Origin: Deferribacteres bacterium
Lineage (GTDB): Bacteria; Zhuqueibacterota; Zhuqueibacteria; Zhuqueibacterales; Geothermadaptataceae
Direction: 5' to 3'
Length of the DNA stretch: 64,000 nt
Assembly (NCBI GenBank): GCA_020633675.1
Contig: JACKDE010000003.1
Span: forward strand, 434,001 to 498,000
Shown: positions 25,811-34,411 of the stretch, piece by piece
Numbering within the stretch: the stretch's first letter is position 1
How the letters are laid out: the number at the start of each line of letters is the position of its first letter
Notes under the pieces: model-generated
The model's input: only the letters and a program-made list of their open reading frames with translations
What the model was told of the DNA's origin: nothing
The model's database searches: none
Made by a program: the position numbers and the translations under genes

Positions 25811-25841
25811 TGCAGGGGCGGCCCACCGGATCGCCCCTGCA
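25811..25841. repeat. Palindromic GCAGGGGCG/CGCCCCTGC element
   Basis: TGCAGGGGCGG and TCGCCCCTGCA form a stem of 10 base pairs plus one wobble pair around a nine-base loop, directly after the kbl stop. The T-run precedes rather than follows the hairpin on the + strand, so it is a poor terminator for kbl. It resembles the palindrome at 13130-13157. Confidence 0.6.
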
Positions 25842-26036
25842 AATTCATCATCATTTTTCTCCAAACTGCCCCATCTTCCCATTCACTGCTCATATCGCGC
25901 TGCTTATACTCACCACATATATGGAATTTTTGTTACGTACAACCTGTTCAACTTTTTGTATCCACAGGCATCGCAAGAGTGCTGCTTCAAGCGAAGCCAC
26001 TAATTGGAATCCTTGTTCAAACAACCCAAATTCATC

Positions 26037-26041
26037 GAGGA
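26037..26041 (+). promoter_or_regulatory. Shine-Dalgarno for the TGA-interrupted DUF1223 gene
   Basis: GAGGA lies six bases before the ATG at 26048. A good ribosome-binding site in front of the signal peptide supports translation from here into the in-frame TGA. Confidence 0.75.
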
Positions 26042-26047
26042 AACATA

Positions 26048-26827
26048 ATGATTGCATCGATCATCCAATTGAGCATTTTATTTTTTGTCAGTTTTTTTCA
26101 CATGCTGCATTTTTCGGCAAATCTACAACCTGCTGCAGCATATTCCGGCGGAAATGGCTTTGCTGTGATCGAGCTTTTTACTTCCGAAAGCTGATCGAGT
26201 TGCCCCCCTGCTGACCAGTTGGCCGGCGAGCTTTACCGCAGCTATCGCGCACAAAATCAAAACGTTTTTGTGCTGGCGTTTCATGTCGATTACTGGAATC
26301 ATCTGCACTGGAACGATCCGTACAGCAGTCGCGCATACACCGACCGTCAGCGCGCCTATGCGCGCATTCTCGATATTCGGTCGCTGTATACGCCACAAAT
26401 GGTCATCAATGGCCAGATCGAATTTACCGGCTCCAACCGCTCGAAAGCACTCAAGGCGATCGATTTCTCCCTGGCGTCTTCGTCTGCCGCCAAAATCGAG
26501 CTTGAGGCACTTTCCCCGCAAGCCACACCCGCTTTTCAGCTCAACTACCGCGTGACTGGTGCAGACACTGGCACGGACATCCATTTTGCGCTGGTTGAAG
26601 GGGGCTTGGTGCGCAAAATTGGTCGCGGCGAGAATGCGGGCAAAACGCTCCGCCATGAGCATGTTGTACGCGCTTTCCGCACCGAACATCTGGATGGCAA
26701 CATGAGCGCGACCACAGCCGTCAATCTCCCGCGCGATCTGAAGTTCCGGAATGCGAAAATCGTTGTTTACACCCAACAGCGCGACAGCGGTCACATTACT
26801 GCTGCTGCAGAATTATCATTGCAGTGA
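26048..26827 (+). CDS. Predicted selenoprotein: DUF1223 thioredoxin-like protein with in-frame TGA (U49)
   Basis: One reading frame of 259 residues is broken only by TGA at 26192-26194. The N-terminus is a signal peptide (hydrophobic residues about 5-30). Next comes VIELFTSES-(TGA)-SSCPPAD; the DUF1223 family has ELFTSQGCSSCPPAD here, so TGA takes the place of the first Cys of CSSC, giving U49-S-S-C52. After it, the frame stays open and conserved: FHVDYW near 79-84, then DRQRAYARIL and YTPQMVINGQIEFTGS. This is the pattern of selenocysteine in a redox motif. A possible SECIS-like hairpin lies at 26200-26229. The protein is probably secreted to the periplasm. The alternative is a nonsense mutation or sequencing error. 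Without recoding, the product would be a 48-residue fragment. Confidence 0.78.
26200..26229 (+). promoter_or_regulatory. Possible bacterial SECIS-like hairpin after the TGA
   Basis: An outer stem TTGCC/GGCGA (26200-26204 with 26225-26229) and an inner stem GCTGA/TTGGC (26210-26214 with 26219-26223) enclose a CCAG loop beginning 20 bases after the TGA. That position is compatible with known bacterial SECIS geometry. The structure was drawn by eye, has wobble pairs and an internal loop, and the loop G is not in the usual first two positions. Confidence 0.35.
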
Positions 26828-26981
26828 GCCATCTTTGTGCAGTCTGCAGGCTCGAACCTGCTCGCTCCCCAATCGGCGCTTGGCTTTCGTTCTGCAAAAA
26901 TTGCATTTCTGCAGCTTGCCTGCTATCATATCAAACTGTTTGCGCTAAACCGGCCATCCCACATCCTGCAAGGAATACAAA

Positions 26982-29477
26982 ATGAATCGCCCAAAATCCC
27001 ATTTGGTACTCTGGTCTTTTTTGTTCGCCACTATCTTTGCGTCGCCTGTCATTTTGCTGGCACAAATGCGAAGCAATCCATCGGCTGCCGAAATCCAGCT
27101 TGCTTTGCAGAAGATGCAAACAATGGGCAGCGTATTGTATATCGGCGCCCACCCGGATGATGAAAACAACGACTTGCTGAGCTATCTCGCACAAAGCGCA
27201 CACTACCGCACTGCATACTTATCCGCCACCCGTGGCGATGGCGGGCAAAACCATATTGGCGATGAACTGGGCGCCAGTCTCGGGATTTTGCGTACCCAGG
27301 AATTGTTGGCTGCTCGACGTATCGATGGTGGCGAACAGTTTTTTTCACGCGCGCTCGATTTTGGTTATACGACTTCACCGGAGGCAACGCTGAAGAAATG
27401 GGGACACGAGGCGATTTTGGCGGACTTTGTCTGGGTTATCCGGCGTTTTCAGCCCGATATCATGATTGCCCGCTTCCCCACTACCGGCGAAGGTCGGCAT
27501 GGCCACCACACCGCCTCGGCCATACTCGCCGGCGAGGCATTCCGTGCCGCTGCTGATCCACAGCGCTTCCCCGAGCAGCTCGAATATGTGCAGCCCTGGC
27601 AGGCCAAAAGGTTACTTTGGAATGCCTGGCCAGAGGTCATTTCTGCACGCGGTGGCGATCCTGCAAAATTGATCAAAATGGATATCGGCAGCTTCAATCC
27701 ACTGCTTGGGCAGTCCTATACAGAAATCGGCGCAGCAGCGCGCAGCATGCACAAATGTCAGGGGATGGGCACGCTCAGTTCGCGCGGCCCTGAAATTGAA
27801 TATTTTGAGGTTTTGAATGGCGAGTCGGCTTCGAATGCTTTGTTCGAAAATATCGACACCAGTTGGAAGCGCATCGATGGCGGCATTGCAGTCGGCTGGC
27901 AGCTGGCAGAAGCGCTGCATAGCTTCGAGCCTGCCGCGCCGCAGAAAACCCTGCCTGCGCTGGCAAAGGCCTATCGTGAGTTACAGAGTCTGCCAAAGAG
28001 CCAGTGGATCGATTATAAAATGCGCGAGCTTAAAACGCTGATCAAAGCCTGCGCAGGCTTGTGGATGCAGGCAATCGCAGACGACTATTCAGCCGCCCCC
28101 GGAGACTCGGTCCACATTACGACGACGCTGATCAACCGCAGCGATGCGCAGATCGAATTAGCCGCACTCAAAATCAACGAATTTTCCTGGCAGCAAACCA
28201 CCGATCTGCCGAACAACCAGCCATTCGCGCAGCGCATCGCTATAGCTCTGCCAGCCGATGCACCCATTTCGCAACCGTATTGGCTGCGTCAGCCAGCACT
28301 CCCTGGCCGGTATGTGGTCGAGGATCAACAACTGATCGGCCGTCCGGAAAATGCGCCTGCGCTGGCGGTGCAGGCAAAAGTTCGCATCGGCGATGCTGAG
28401 CTGGAATTCGATTTGCCGGTAGAATATCGCTGGCGCGATCAATTCGATGGCGACCGCTATCGTCCATTTGAAATCGTGCCCAAAGCCACCGCCAATATCG
28501 AGCAGAGCGCTTACATTTTCGTGGATCAGCAAGCCAAGCCGGTGCGTGTGCGGATTAAAAGCGGCCGCAACAATATCACTGGAACACTCCACCTTGAATT
28601 GCCTGCAGGCTGGAATGCAAAACCGGCTTCACACATTTTTTCGCTCCAGCACAAAGAAGATGAGGCATTGCTGGCATTTTCCGTCCATCCTCCTGCGCAA
28701 GCCTCCGATGCTCCCATACGTGCCTTGCTGCAAATCGATGGGCAAACGCTCTCTCAGGAACTGGTTCGGATCGATTACAAGCACGTGCCCATGAATAGTT
28801 ATTTTCCCCCAGCTTCCGCACGCGCAATCCGGCTCGACCTGAAAAAGGGCGATGAAAAAATAGGCTATGTGATGGGTGCGGGCGATCTCGTCCAGCAGAG
28901 TCTGGAGCAAATCGGCTATTCTGTAACATTGCTGTCGGATGATGATCTCGAAAAAAACGATTTGAGTGCGTTTCAAACCATCATCACCGGTGTGCGCGCT
29001 TATTCAACACGCCAGCGCTTGAAGCAACTACACCAGCGCTTGCTGGATTTTGTTGCGGCCGGCGGTACGCTGGTGGTGCAGTACAATGGTAATCGCGGCA
29101 ATGTGATCGACAATATCGGGCCATACCCGATGCGGCTGAGCTTCGAGCGCGTCGATGAAGAAGACGCCCCTATCACTTTTGTCGCGCCGGATCATCCACT
29201 GCTGAACCGGCCAAATCGCATCACCCAGCAAGATTTCGAGGGTTGGGTGCATGATCGCGGTATTTACTTTGCCGACCAATATGACCCGCACTATCAAACC
29301 GTGCTTTCCAGCCACGATACCGGAAAAGCGCCTCTCGAAGGTGGCCTGTTGTATGCTAAATATGGCAAAGGCATTTTCATCTACACCGGCCTGTCCTTTT
29401 TCCGGCAATTGCCTGCCGGCGTACCCGGTGGTTACAGACTGCTGGTCAACCTGATCTCGGCGAAACAAGGAGAATAG
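26982..29477 (+). CDS. Secreted PIG-L family deacetylase with long C-terminal extension
   Basis: An 831-residue protein. Residues 1-28 form a signal peptide (VILLAQ at its end). The PIG-L/LmbE metal-binding motif AHPDDEN is at residues 56-62 and the GEGRHGHHTAS segment supplies further histidines near residues 168-178. This zinc-dependent family removes N-acetyl groups from GlcNAc-type substrates. The catalytic domain ends near 300. The remaining ~500 residues are beta-sandwich-like, then end in a domain with VITGVRAYSTRQ and VQYNGNRGN strands resembling a glutamine-amidotransferase/ThuA-like fold. The long form occurs in FCB-group bacteria. AAGGAA precedes the ATG. The substrate is probably extracellular or periplasmic glycan, by inference. 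Confidence 0.88.
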   Translation: MNRPKSHLVLWSFLFATIFASPVILLAQMRSNPSAAEIQLALQKMQTMGSVLYIGAHPDDENNDLLSYLAQSAHYRTAYLSATRGDGGQNHIGDELGASLGILRTQELLAARRIDGGEQFFSRALDFGYTTSPEATLKKWGHEAILADFVWVIRRFQPDIMIARFPTTGEGRHGHHTASAILAGEAFRAAADPQRFPEQLEYVQPWQAKRLLWNAWPEVISARGGDPAKLIKMDIGSFNPLLGQSYTEIGAAARSMHKCQGMGTLSSRGPEIEYFEVLNGESASNALFENIDTSWKRIDGGIAVGWQLAEALHSFEPAAPQKTLPALAKAYRELQSLPKSQWIDYKMRELKTLIKACAGLWMQAIADDYSAAPGDSVHITTTLINRSDAQIELAALKINEFSWQQTTDLPNNQPFAQRIAIALPADAPISQPYWLRQPALPGRYVVEDQQLIGRPENAPALAVQAKVRIGDAELEFDLPVEYRWRDQFDGDRYRPFEIVPKATANIEQSAYIFVDQQAKPVRVRIKSGRNNITGTLHLELPAGWNAKPASHIFSLQHKEDEALLAFSVHPPAQASDAPIRALLQIDGQTLSQELVRIDYKHVPMNSYFPPASARAIRLDLKKGDEKIGYVMGAGDLVQQSLEQIGYSVTLLSDDDLEKNDLSAFQTIITGVRAYSTRQRLKQLHQRLLDFVAAGGTLVVQYNGNRGNVIDNIGPYPMRLSFERVDEEDAPITFVAPDHPLLNRPNRITQQDFEGWVHDRGIYFADQYDPHYQTVLSSHDTGKAPLEGGLLYAKYGKGIFIYTGLSFFRQLPAGVPGGYRLLVNLISAKQGE

Positions 29478-29486
29478 ACAATTAGT

Positions 29487-29540
29487 CTGTAGGCTGAAAG
29501 TTTTTAGAAGATTTCTACAGCCTGATAGTCTACAGCCTAT
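29487..29540. repeat. Intergenic repeat of TGTAGGCTG / CTACAGCCT words
   Basis: GTAGGCTG (29489-29496) can pair with either of two direct copies of CTACAGCCT (29515-29523 and 29530-29538). It occupies most of the gap between the deacetylase and the uracil-DNA glycosylase. It looks like a small dispersed repeat; no T-run follows. Confidence 0.4.
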
Positions 29541-29558
29541 CCACCTGTCTTCAAAACG

Positions 29559-30257
29559 ATGTCAAAAAAAATAGATGTGCTGCTGGAGATGCTGCAGCAT
29601 CCCCCGCACAATCACAACATTTTCAATCCGTGGTACGACAACGATCATGAGAATGACGGCGGGCCGCGTGCGCCGGAAATTCGCCGCTGGCAGTTGGATG
29701 CGTACCTGCGTACGCGCCTGCGCAGGGCGAAATATCTGCTGCTGGCGGAGGCCGTCGGCTATCAGGGCGGCCATTTCAGCGGCATCGCCATGACCTCCGA
29801 GCGCATTTTGCTGGGCCAGCTCGCCGACCGCGGTGTGCTGCCCGAGCATGTACTGCCGAATCGCAAGGCTCGGCAGACCAGCCACCCAGCCAAATTTGTC
29901 AATGGCTTTTCCGAGCCGACCGCTACCATTGTCTGGCAGGCGCTCATGCATTCCGGTCTCGATCCGGCGGAATTTGTGCTGTGGAATATTTTCCCCTGGC
30001 ATCCGTTTCAGCCGGAAAAGGGTCTGCTCAGCAACCGCACACCAACCAATAGCGAGCTGCAGTCAGCCATCCCGATTGTGGAGTATGTGTTACGGACATT
30101 CAAAAAAGCCAAGATTGCCGCGGTGGGGCGAAAATCGGCAGGGATTTTGGAACAACTTGGGGTGCAGGCCACCGCCATGCGTCATCCGGCGCAGGGCGGC
30201 GCCACACTTTTCCGCCAGCAGTTTGCGGCGTGGGTGAGCACGTCTCAGGATAGATAG
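29559..30257 (+). CDS. Uracil-DNA glycosylase superfamily protein
   Basis: A 232-residue soluble protein. LLLAEAVGYQGGHFSGIAMTSER near residues 61-83 corresponds to the active-site loop of UDG superfamily members, where the family typically has 'EAPGYxG'. The C-terminal AVGRKSAGILEQLG and RHPAQGGATLFRQQF match the DNA-intercalation/His region of the fold. It should remove uracil or damaged bases from DNA in base-excision repair. It differs from family-1 Ung and is nearer the divergent bacterial 'uracil-DNA glycosylase-like' group; the exact family is unsure. Start codon context is weak. It is the last + gene before a convergent cytochrome operon. Confidence 0.83.
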   Translation: MSKKIDVLLEMLQHPPHNHNIFNPWYDNDHENDGGPRAPEIRRWQLDAYLRTRLRRAKYLLLAEAVGYQGGHFSGIAMTSERILLGQLADRGVLPEHVLPNRKARQTSHPAKFVNGFSEPTATIVWQALMHSGLDPAEFVLWNIFPWHPFQPEKGLLSNRTPTNSELQSAIPIVEYVLRTFKKAKIAAVGRKSAGILEQLGVQATAMRHPAQGGATLFRQQFAAWVSTSQDR

Positions 30258-30549
30258 CGCGCTCCACGAACACATTCTATCCAGTTCATGCAATGGACTG
30301 CGTAGCTCTCCTCCCCGACATACTAATCTTTTTTTGACCACCAAAACAGCCAAAGCACTTGCTACAACGCCAACTGCCTGCAAGCTGCCGAAAACATACC
30401 GCGCACAAACATTCAGTAAGCGTAGTCTCTTGTGTTAATGTCGCCAGAATAGCACAGCATGCTTTCAACCAGCTTCACAGAAACTGATGGATGTCAACCT
30501 ATTTTCAAAACCGCACGCCTGCTCAGCAACCGCAACACTGGCGCAATCT
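30258..30549. other. Convergent intergenic region, nothing recognised
   Basis: This 292-base gap separates the convergent glycosylase and cytochrome genes. I saw no tRNA, clear terminator hairpin or credible small gene in it. Confidence 0.5.
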
Positions 30550-31665
30550 TCAATCAGCAGCTCTCGCTGAGGGCGTAAAAAAGTACTTTTTGATCATGAG
30601 CACCCAGACCGCGATGCCGATGACGAACAGAACCAGAAACAAAATCAGCACATCCAGTTGCGTTTTGACCACCAGGTCGCTCGATTTGAAATAGGGGGAC
30701 AGGTACGCCGTGCGCAAAATATCCCGCATGATGGCCATAAAAACGACCACAATCCCGGTGATTCCCATCGCCCAAATGGCCGGTTTTCTCGGGTCTTCAT
30801 TTCGAATGCCATTGGACATCACAAAGATGGACGCCAGCCCACCTAGGATGCTGATCAGCAGAGAAACGGTGCCCAACATGTTACCACCCATGAATTGCAG
30901 CATCAACTCCCGGGGAAGGCTGATCAAAAACCAGATGCCTACTAAAAACTGCACCATCGTGGCATACATAAACCATTTCCCGCCACGGACGATCAAAAAG
31001 CGGGCATAGTCCTGTTCTCTTTTCCAGCGAAAAAGTCCAATGATGATCAGAAGAAAAGAACCAATTGCGATCGACGCGACCAGGAAATGCAAAAATCGCG
31101 GGATCAGGGTTGTTTCAGACAGGTTCAAGTTCCAGCCGGACGGATCATGAAAATATTTCGCTGCCCAGGAAGAGGGCGTGTTCATCAAGGTAAAATTGTT
31201 GCTGTAGAAAAATCCCACCAGGAAGATGAAGAACACACTGATCAGCATTAGCCACCCTATGCTTCGGGATTTTTTATCCTTGTTGAATGAGACGATGTAG
31301 AATCCGTAATAAGCCAACACTAATAAAACCAGCACCAAAAACCATGGCCAGGCCATGATGATGGATGAAGTGTAAAGGAACTGGCCATAGAGCACTTGTA
31401 CAAAAAGCAACGGCGCGATCCCGAGTGTAACCGTTGCCGCCAGCAGTGATGGGATTTTGGGGACAATGTCCTTGAACAAGCGTTGATCCTTGTCATTTTT
31501 CTGCCCAAAAAATCTGGTCCATACAGCAATAAGGCCACCACCAAACATGAAGTTCATCACCACTATATGGAGAATAAAGGTTAACACCAACAACACTTTA
31601 AAAAGCCAGAATGGCGCTGGAAGTGGCATGGGATCAATTGCAGGAATGATGATTTCCGTACCCAT
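30550..31665 (-). CDS. Polytopic membrane subunit, CydA'-like partner of the bd-like cytochrome
   Basis: A 371-residue integral membrane protein with about nine helices and no soluble domain. Its first helix has FILHIVVMNFMFGGGLI (H33), echoing the THVFVSHFAIGGGLF helix of the adjacent 517-residue protein, so the two look like distant homologues. A paired CydA and CydA-like (CydA') arrangement is known in the cytochrome bd superfamily; I assign it by this resemblance, not by a search. A GAGGAG ribosome-binding site precedes the start. It follows the larger subunit by 32 bases in the same operon. Other His and Met ligands are not certain by eye. Confidence 0.65.
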   Translation of the reverse strand: MGTEIIIPAIDPMPLPAPFWLFKVLLVLTFILHIVVMNFMFGGGLIAVWTRFFGQKNDKDQRLFKDIVPKIPSLLAATVTLGIAPLLFVQVLYGQFLYTSSIIMAWPWFLVLVLLVLAYYGFYIVSFNKDKKSRSIGWLMLISVFFIFLVGFFYSNNFTLMNTPSSWAAKYFHDPSGWNLNLSETTLIPRFLHFLVASIAIGSFLLIIIGLFRWKREQDYARFLIVRGGKWFMYATMVQFLVGIWFLISLPRELMLQFMGGNMLGTVSLLISILGGLASIFVMSNGIRNEDPRKPAIWAMGITGIVVVFMAIMRDILRTAYLSPYFKSSDLVVKTQLDVLILFLVLFVIGIAVWVLMIKKYFFTPSARAAD

Positions 31666-31697
31666 GATTCTTCTCCTCTATCTTGAATGTATATTTG

Positions 31698-33251
31698 CTA
31701 TTTAAACTGTACCGGAATCCAGCGGGCTAAAGCTTCCCGTTCTGCGTCGCTGCCCTCGAAGGGCGGCATTTCCTCGCTCAGGGAATCCAGCCTGGTGATC
31801 AAATAGGATACCTCGGAGAAATCATATTTCCCCATGGAGACAAACATGGTATCACTCGCAGCATATTCATGGCAGTCGGCACAATTTGCTTCGAAAACGA
31901 CTTCGCCGCTGATATCGATGTCCGTCACTTCAACATCTTCAGGCGCGACCGGCGCCAGTGTGGTCAGGTATGCTGCCAGCGTCTCTCTCTCCTCATCTGT
32001 TCCCGCAAATGGCGGCATGACCGCGTTGAACATATTTTCCAGAGATGAAATCCTGCGGGAAATTGCCGTTTGGCTCCATTTTTTCTCAACAAGCACCTTC
32101 CGGATGCCTCGATATCCGTCGATAGTATGGCAGCTTTGGCATTGAATCCTGAAAATCTCCATGCCTGCTGCCATTTGGTTCTCGCTCGTTATCTCCTTAC
32201 TCTCGGCCCATTTGGCGACCGGAAGAAGTCCCTTTTGTTGTATGTTCTGAATCGACATGCCACCATCACCGGGAAACTGGTCTTTATAGATTGAATTTGC
32301 ATACATATAATCATAGATGATATAAGGTTTGCGAATCGCTTCGCGGATAAATTCAAACGAACCCATGGTGCCAAAGGCCAGCAGGAAAATCAGCACACTC
32401 AAGGCAAAGGGCACTTTCTTTGGCTTGATTAATGTGAGCAGGGAAAAGAGAAAAGTGAGAGCGGAGAAAATCAGGATAGAATTGGCATATTGAGTCGCGG
32501 TGGGCATTTTCCCTCTGGCGCTTTCCCACACAACATCGGGAATGTTGCCGATGTACCACCAGGCAAAGATCGGAATGATGATGAAAGCGGGGATGATCCA
32601 CTTCACACTCCATTTGACGATTTTACCCTTCAACTCCAGGTCCTTCTGGAGCGTACCGGTGATGAGCGCGTAGACTCCGGCCAGTGCAAAGGCAAAAGTC
32701 GTTCTCAACAGCAGGGACGGGAAATAGGTCGGATTAAAGAATCCCTGCCAGAAATTCTGCGTTTCCAGCCATTTCCCTGGCGTGAGCATGAAAGCTAAAA
32801 TACCGTTGATCACCACCATGCTTAGATATGCTGCGATAAAGTAAATCCAGCCGAGCCAAAGGTGGGTTTTGCGATCCAGTTTATTCCAGCCGTACAGATA
32901 AAGCAAGGCAGCCGTGATTTCCAGGAAAAAGAAAATCCATTCAATTGCCCAACCCCAGACATAAGCGTGAATCAGAGCGCTGGTACCGGATGGATGGATC
33001 AGGCCAATGGTAAACCAGATGCCGACCCCTGAAATCGCGCCAAAAACCACTGTCACCAACACAAAAAACTTGGTGTGTCGCTTCAGCCAGTCCAACAGTG
33101 AAGCATCATCTTCCCGGTAGGCTTTTTTTTCGGTCAGCACCAGGAACAAGCCGCCTCCGATGGCGAAATGGGAGACAAACACATGGGTGATTGCTACAAT
33201 AGCTATGAGCAATCCCGCACCAAAAGCAACATCCCAAACCGGGTAATTCAT
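31698..33251 (-). CDS. Cytochrome bd-superfamily membrane protein with C-terminal dihaem c domain
   Basis: A 517-residue protein. Nine or so helices fill residues 1-300, with H23 and H28 in the first helix (THVFVSHFAIGGGLF) and GVGIWFTIGLIHP around residue 85, the pattern of CydA-type subunits. The C-terminal ~150 residues carry two haem-c motifs, CQSCH (C371, H375) and CADCH (C457, H461), each with a later Met-Pro-Pro (VMPPFAG, EMPPFEG) that could give the axial Met. This is not ordinary CydA; it fits bd-superfamily branches that take or give electrons through cytochrome c. It may reduce oxygen or connect quinol to periplasmic carriers. The start has AAGGGAGG just upstream. Partner subunit follows at once. 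Confidence 0.78.
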   Translation of the reverse strand: MNYPVWDVAFGAGLLIAIVAITHVFVSHFAIGGGLFLVLTEKKAYREDDASLLDWLKRHTKFFVLVTVVFGAISGVGIWFTIGLIHPSGTSALIHAYVWGWAIEWIFFFLEITAALLYLYGWNKLDRKTHLWLGWIYFIAAYLSMVVINGILAFMLTPGKWLETQNFWQGFFNPTYFPSLLLRTTFAFALAGVYALITGTLQKDLELKGKIVKWSVKWIIPAFIIIPIFAWWYIGNIPDVVWESARGKMPTATQYANSILIFSALTFLFSLLTLIKPKKVPFALSVLIFLLAFGTMGSFEFIREAIRKPYIIYDYMYANSIYKDQFPGDGGMSIQNIQQKGLLPVAKWAESKEITSENQMAAGMEIFRIQCQSCHTIDGYRGIRKVLVEKKWSQTAISRRISSLENMFNAVMPPFAGTDEERETLAAYLTTLAPVAPEDVEVTDIDISGEVVFEANCADCHEYAASDTMFVSMGKYDFSEVSYLITRLDSLSEEMPPFEGSDAEREALARWIPVQFK

Positions 33252-33652
33252 CTCGGCCTCCCTTCTTGAAGTATTTGATTGTGTATTTGAACACTGTATT
33301 TTGAGGAATGATATGAATTGAACTCGAGAACCAAACTGAGTTCAGGAAGGATTGTCGTGCAGATAATAAGCGGCTCATCTCTGAATCACTTTTAATCGAA
33401 TTGTCCGGAGAGATTGCATGCATCGATATCTGAATTTTTCCAATACATGCGTGTTTGACACAAGTTATCGGCAGCTACGGAATTTGTCCACGAATATCAG
33501 GGAGCATTCTGCAACAACAGCATCTTTCTGCAAATGCATAGTCAAAATATTCCATCGCTGAAACCAGCAAAAGCTTTATCCATCCCCATAGCAGATTGGC
33601 AAAGCTGCAAAGAAAGTGCTTCTCTTGCAGCTTGCACAGTCTAAAACTCCCC
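33252..33652. other. 401-base gap upstream of the bd-like operon
   Basis: The gap lies between the pdxJ stop and the bd-like operon start, both on the minus strand, so it should hold that operon's promoter, though no convincing -35/-10 pair was seen. A hairpin with arms GCAAAGCTGCAA (33599-33610) and TTGCAGCTTGC (33625-33635) lies just after pdxJ but has no T-run. No RNA gene recognised. Confidence 0.5.
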
Positions 33653-34366
33653 TTACCGTACCAAATCCAGCATGTCACGGACGGCGCGTTCCATCCCCAC
33701 CATCACGGCTTTGCTGACTATGGCGTGGCCAATGTTGATCTCTTCAACGGCCGCAATGCGGGCAATGTCGCCGACGTTTTGATACCCCAATCCGACGCCT
33801 GCACTGACGCCCAACCCGAGCTTGCTGGCGCCCATCGCGACCGCCCGGATGCGCTCGACTTCATCCATAATCTCATTGTAGTCGGTGCTTTTTGAATACA
33901 CACCTGTGTAAATTTCGATGAAATCGACTTTGAGCTTGGCCGCGGCGCGAATTTGATGCACTGCCGGCTCGATCAGCAGATTGATGGCAAGGTTTTGTGT
34001 GCGCAGCATATCGACCACTTCCTGCAAATAATCGAGATGGGTGTTGGCATCGAGCGCAGTTTCGCCATGCTCCTCCTTCCAACGCTCCGGCACCAAGGTC
34101 ACCATATCCGGCACCACCTCCAGCGCGACCTTGATGAGTTCTTCGGTTGGTGCGATCTGCAGATTGAAGTGGCTTTTCACAATTTCTTTTAGCAGGTAAA
34201 CATCTTTTTCGGTAATATGGTTGCGGTCCTCACGCAGATGGCAAACGATGCCATCAGCACCAGCTTGTTCGATCAGCACCGACGCAGCTACCGGGTCCGG
34301 CAATTTGCTGCCTGCAGACTTGCGCAGCACCGCGATCTGATCAACCTTCACTCCCAATCTCGCCAT
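33653..34366 (-). CDS. pdxJ: Pyridoxine 5'-phosphate synthase
   Basis: A 237-residue TIM-barrel enzyme that condenses 1-deoxyxylulose 5-phosphate with 3-amino-2-oxopropyl phosphate to form pyridoxine 5'-phosphate, the last ring-closing step of the DXP-dependent vitamin B6 pathway. Diagnostic segments are GADGIVCHLREDRNHI (residues ~36-51), VTLVPERWKE (~88-97), IEIYTGVYSK and LGLGVSAGVGLGYQN near 173-187, and EINIGHAIVSKAV near the C-terminus. The length matches the family. The start has GAGGAGAGG just upstream. No other vitamin B6 gene is present in the window. Confidence 0.96.
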   Translation of the reverse strand: MARLGVKVDQIAVLRKSAGSKLPDPVAASVLIEQAGADGIVCHLREDRNHITEKDVYLLKEIVKSHFNLQIAPTEELIKVALEVVPDMVTLVPERWKEEHGETALDANTHLDYLQEVVDMLRTQNLAINLLIEPAVHQIRAAAKLKVDFIEIYTGVYSKSTDYNEIMDEVERIRAVAMGASKLGLGVSAGVGLGYQNVGDIARIAAVEEINIGHAIVSKAVMVGMERAVRDMLDLVR

Positions 34367-34411
34367 TTCCTCTCCTCAGTTTCATTGGATCATCGGTGAA
34401 ATTTCAGCTCA

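Noticed and set aside
25811..25841. Terminator for kbl.
   Set aside because: The hairpin is strong but the T-run lies before it rather than after it on the coding strand.
26048..26827. Pseudogene by nonsense mutation.
   Set aside because: Kept as the main alternative, but everything else in the gene is intact and the stop falls exactly at the catalytic Cys position as TGA, which fits Sec better.
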